Shown here in pieces: positions 5,973 through 6,054 of a stretch of DNA of 6,054 bases. Numbering within the stretch: position 1 is the stretch's first letter; every line of letters begins with the position of its first letter. The DNA comes from Deltaproteobacteria bacterium (GTDB lineage Bacteria > Desulfobacterota > Desulfarculia > Adiutricales > JAGVGV01): the NCBI GenBank assembly GCA_015233515.1, contig JADFXS010000178.1:1-6054 (forward strand), in the 5' to 3' direction. Under the pieces are notes generated by a model that was not told the origin of the DNA, did not search any database, and saw nothing but the letters and a program-made list of their open reading frames with translations. The translations under genes were made by a program, and so were the position numbers.

Positions 5973-6054
5973 GGGTTCAGGGTTGTCTGTTACCCATTTA
6001 ATGCGGTCTGCCTATTTGTCAAGGAACGTAAACCCGGCTGGATGCGTATTTTCT
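5973..6054 (-). pseudogene. Upstream continuation of the ATPase gene, interrupted by an in-frame TAG
   Basis: In the same minus-strand frame the sequence reads ENTHPAGFTFLDK, stop, ADRIKWVTDNPEP, then runs directly into the ATPase frame. Both halves look like protein and there is no ribosome binding site or good start codon between them. The stop at 6012-6014 is TAG, one transition from CAG (Gln). The simplest reading is a nonsense mutation in a once-longer gene whose Walker A region lies beyond the right edge. A sequencing error or amber readthrough cannot be excluded. Confidence 0.5.

Overview
The window reads as a chromosomal segment of a Gram-negative, probably anaerobic bacterium of Desulfobacterota (deltaproteobacterial) type. 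That placement is an inference. It rests on the mid-range GC, AGGAG-type ribosome binding sites, an abundance of Fe-S redox proteins, a multi-domain cyclic-di-GMP response regulator, and an intergenic repeat of the 'GAAATCTC...GAGATTTC...CTCGAAATGACA' type that I associate with such genomes. There is no rRNA, tRNA, CRISPR array or insertion sequence in it, and no gene-free stretch longer than about 160 bases.

Layout. (1) Bases 1-80 hold most of a palindromic intergenic repeat, cut by the left edge. (2) Bases 137-1798 (+) encode a 553-residue Hpt-REC-REC-GGDEF protein, a diguanylate cyclase with an intact GGEEF active site, an RxxD inhibitory site and all phospho-acceptor residues. (3) A 93-bp convergent intergenic region holds GC-rich hairpins. 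(4) Bases 4821-1892 (-) form a likely three-gene operon. In transcription order it encodes a short aldo/keto-reductase-like protein that has lost catalytic residues, a catalytically intact aldo/keto reductase with a C-terminal two-cluster ferredoxin-like domain, and a QueG-like 4Fe-4S protein with eight cysteines in a two-cluster arrangement. (5) A 161-bp gap follows, with a perfect 12-bp-stem hairpin and a TATAAT box just upstream of the operon. (6) Bases 4983 to the right edge (-) hold the C-terminal part of a P-loop ATPase-like gene. Its reading frame continues upstream through a TAG codon at 6012-6014, so the gene looks broken by a nonsense mutation or is recoded.

How the genes fit together. 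The minus-strand operon is a redox module: one Fe-S aldo/keto reductase that can take NAD(P)H or ferredoxin-type electrons, a possible non-catalytic paralogue, and a corrinoid-superfamily-like Fe-S protein. Its substrate cannot be read from the sequence. The cyclase is convergent to it and probably independent. The ATPase remnant is separated from the operon by a terminator-like hairpin. The most unusual points are the loss of the catalytic tetrad in the first operon gene and the in-frame amber codon in the ATPase gene.
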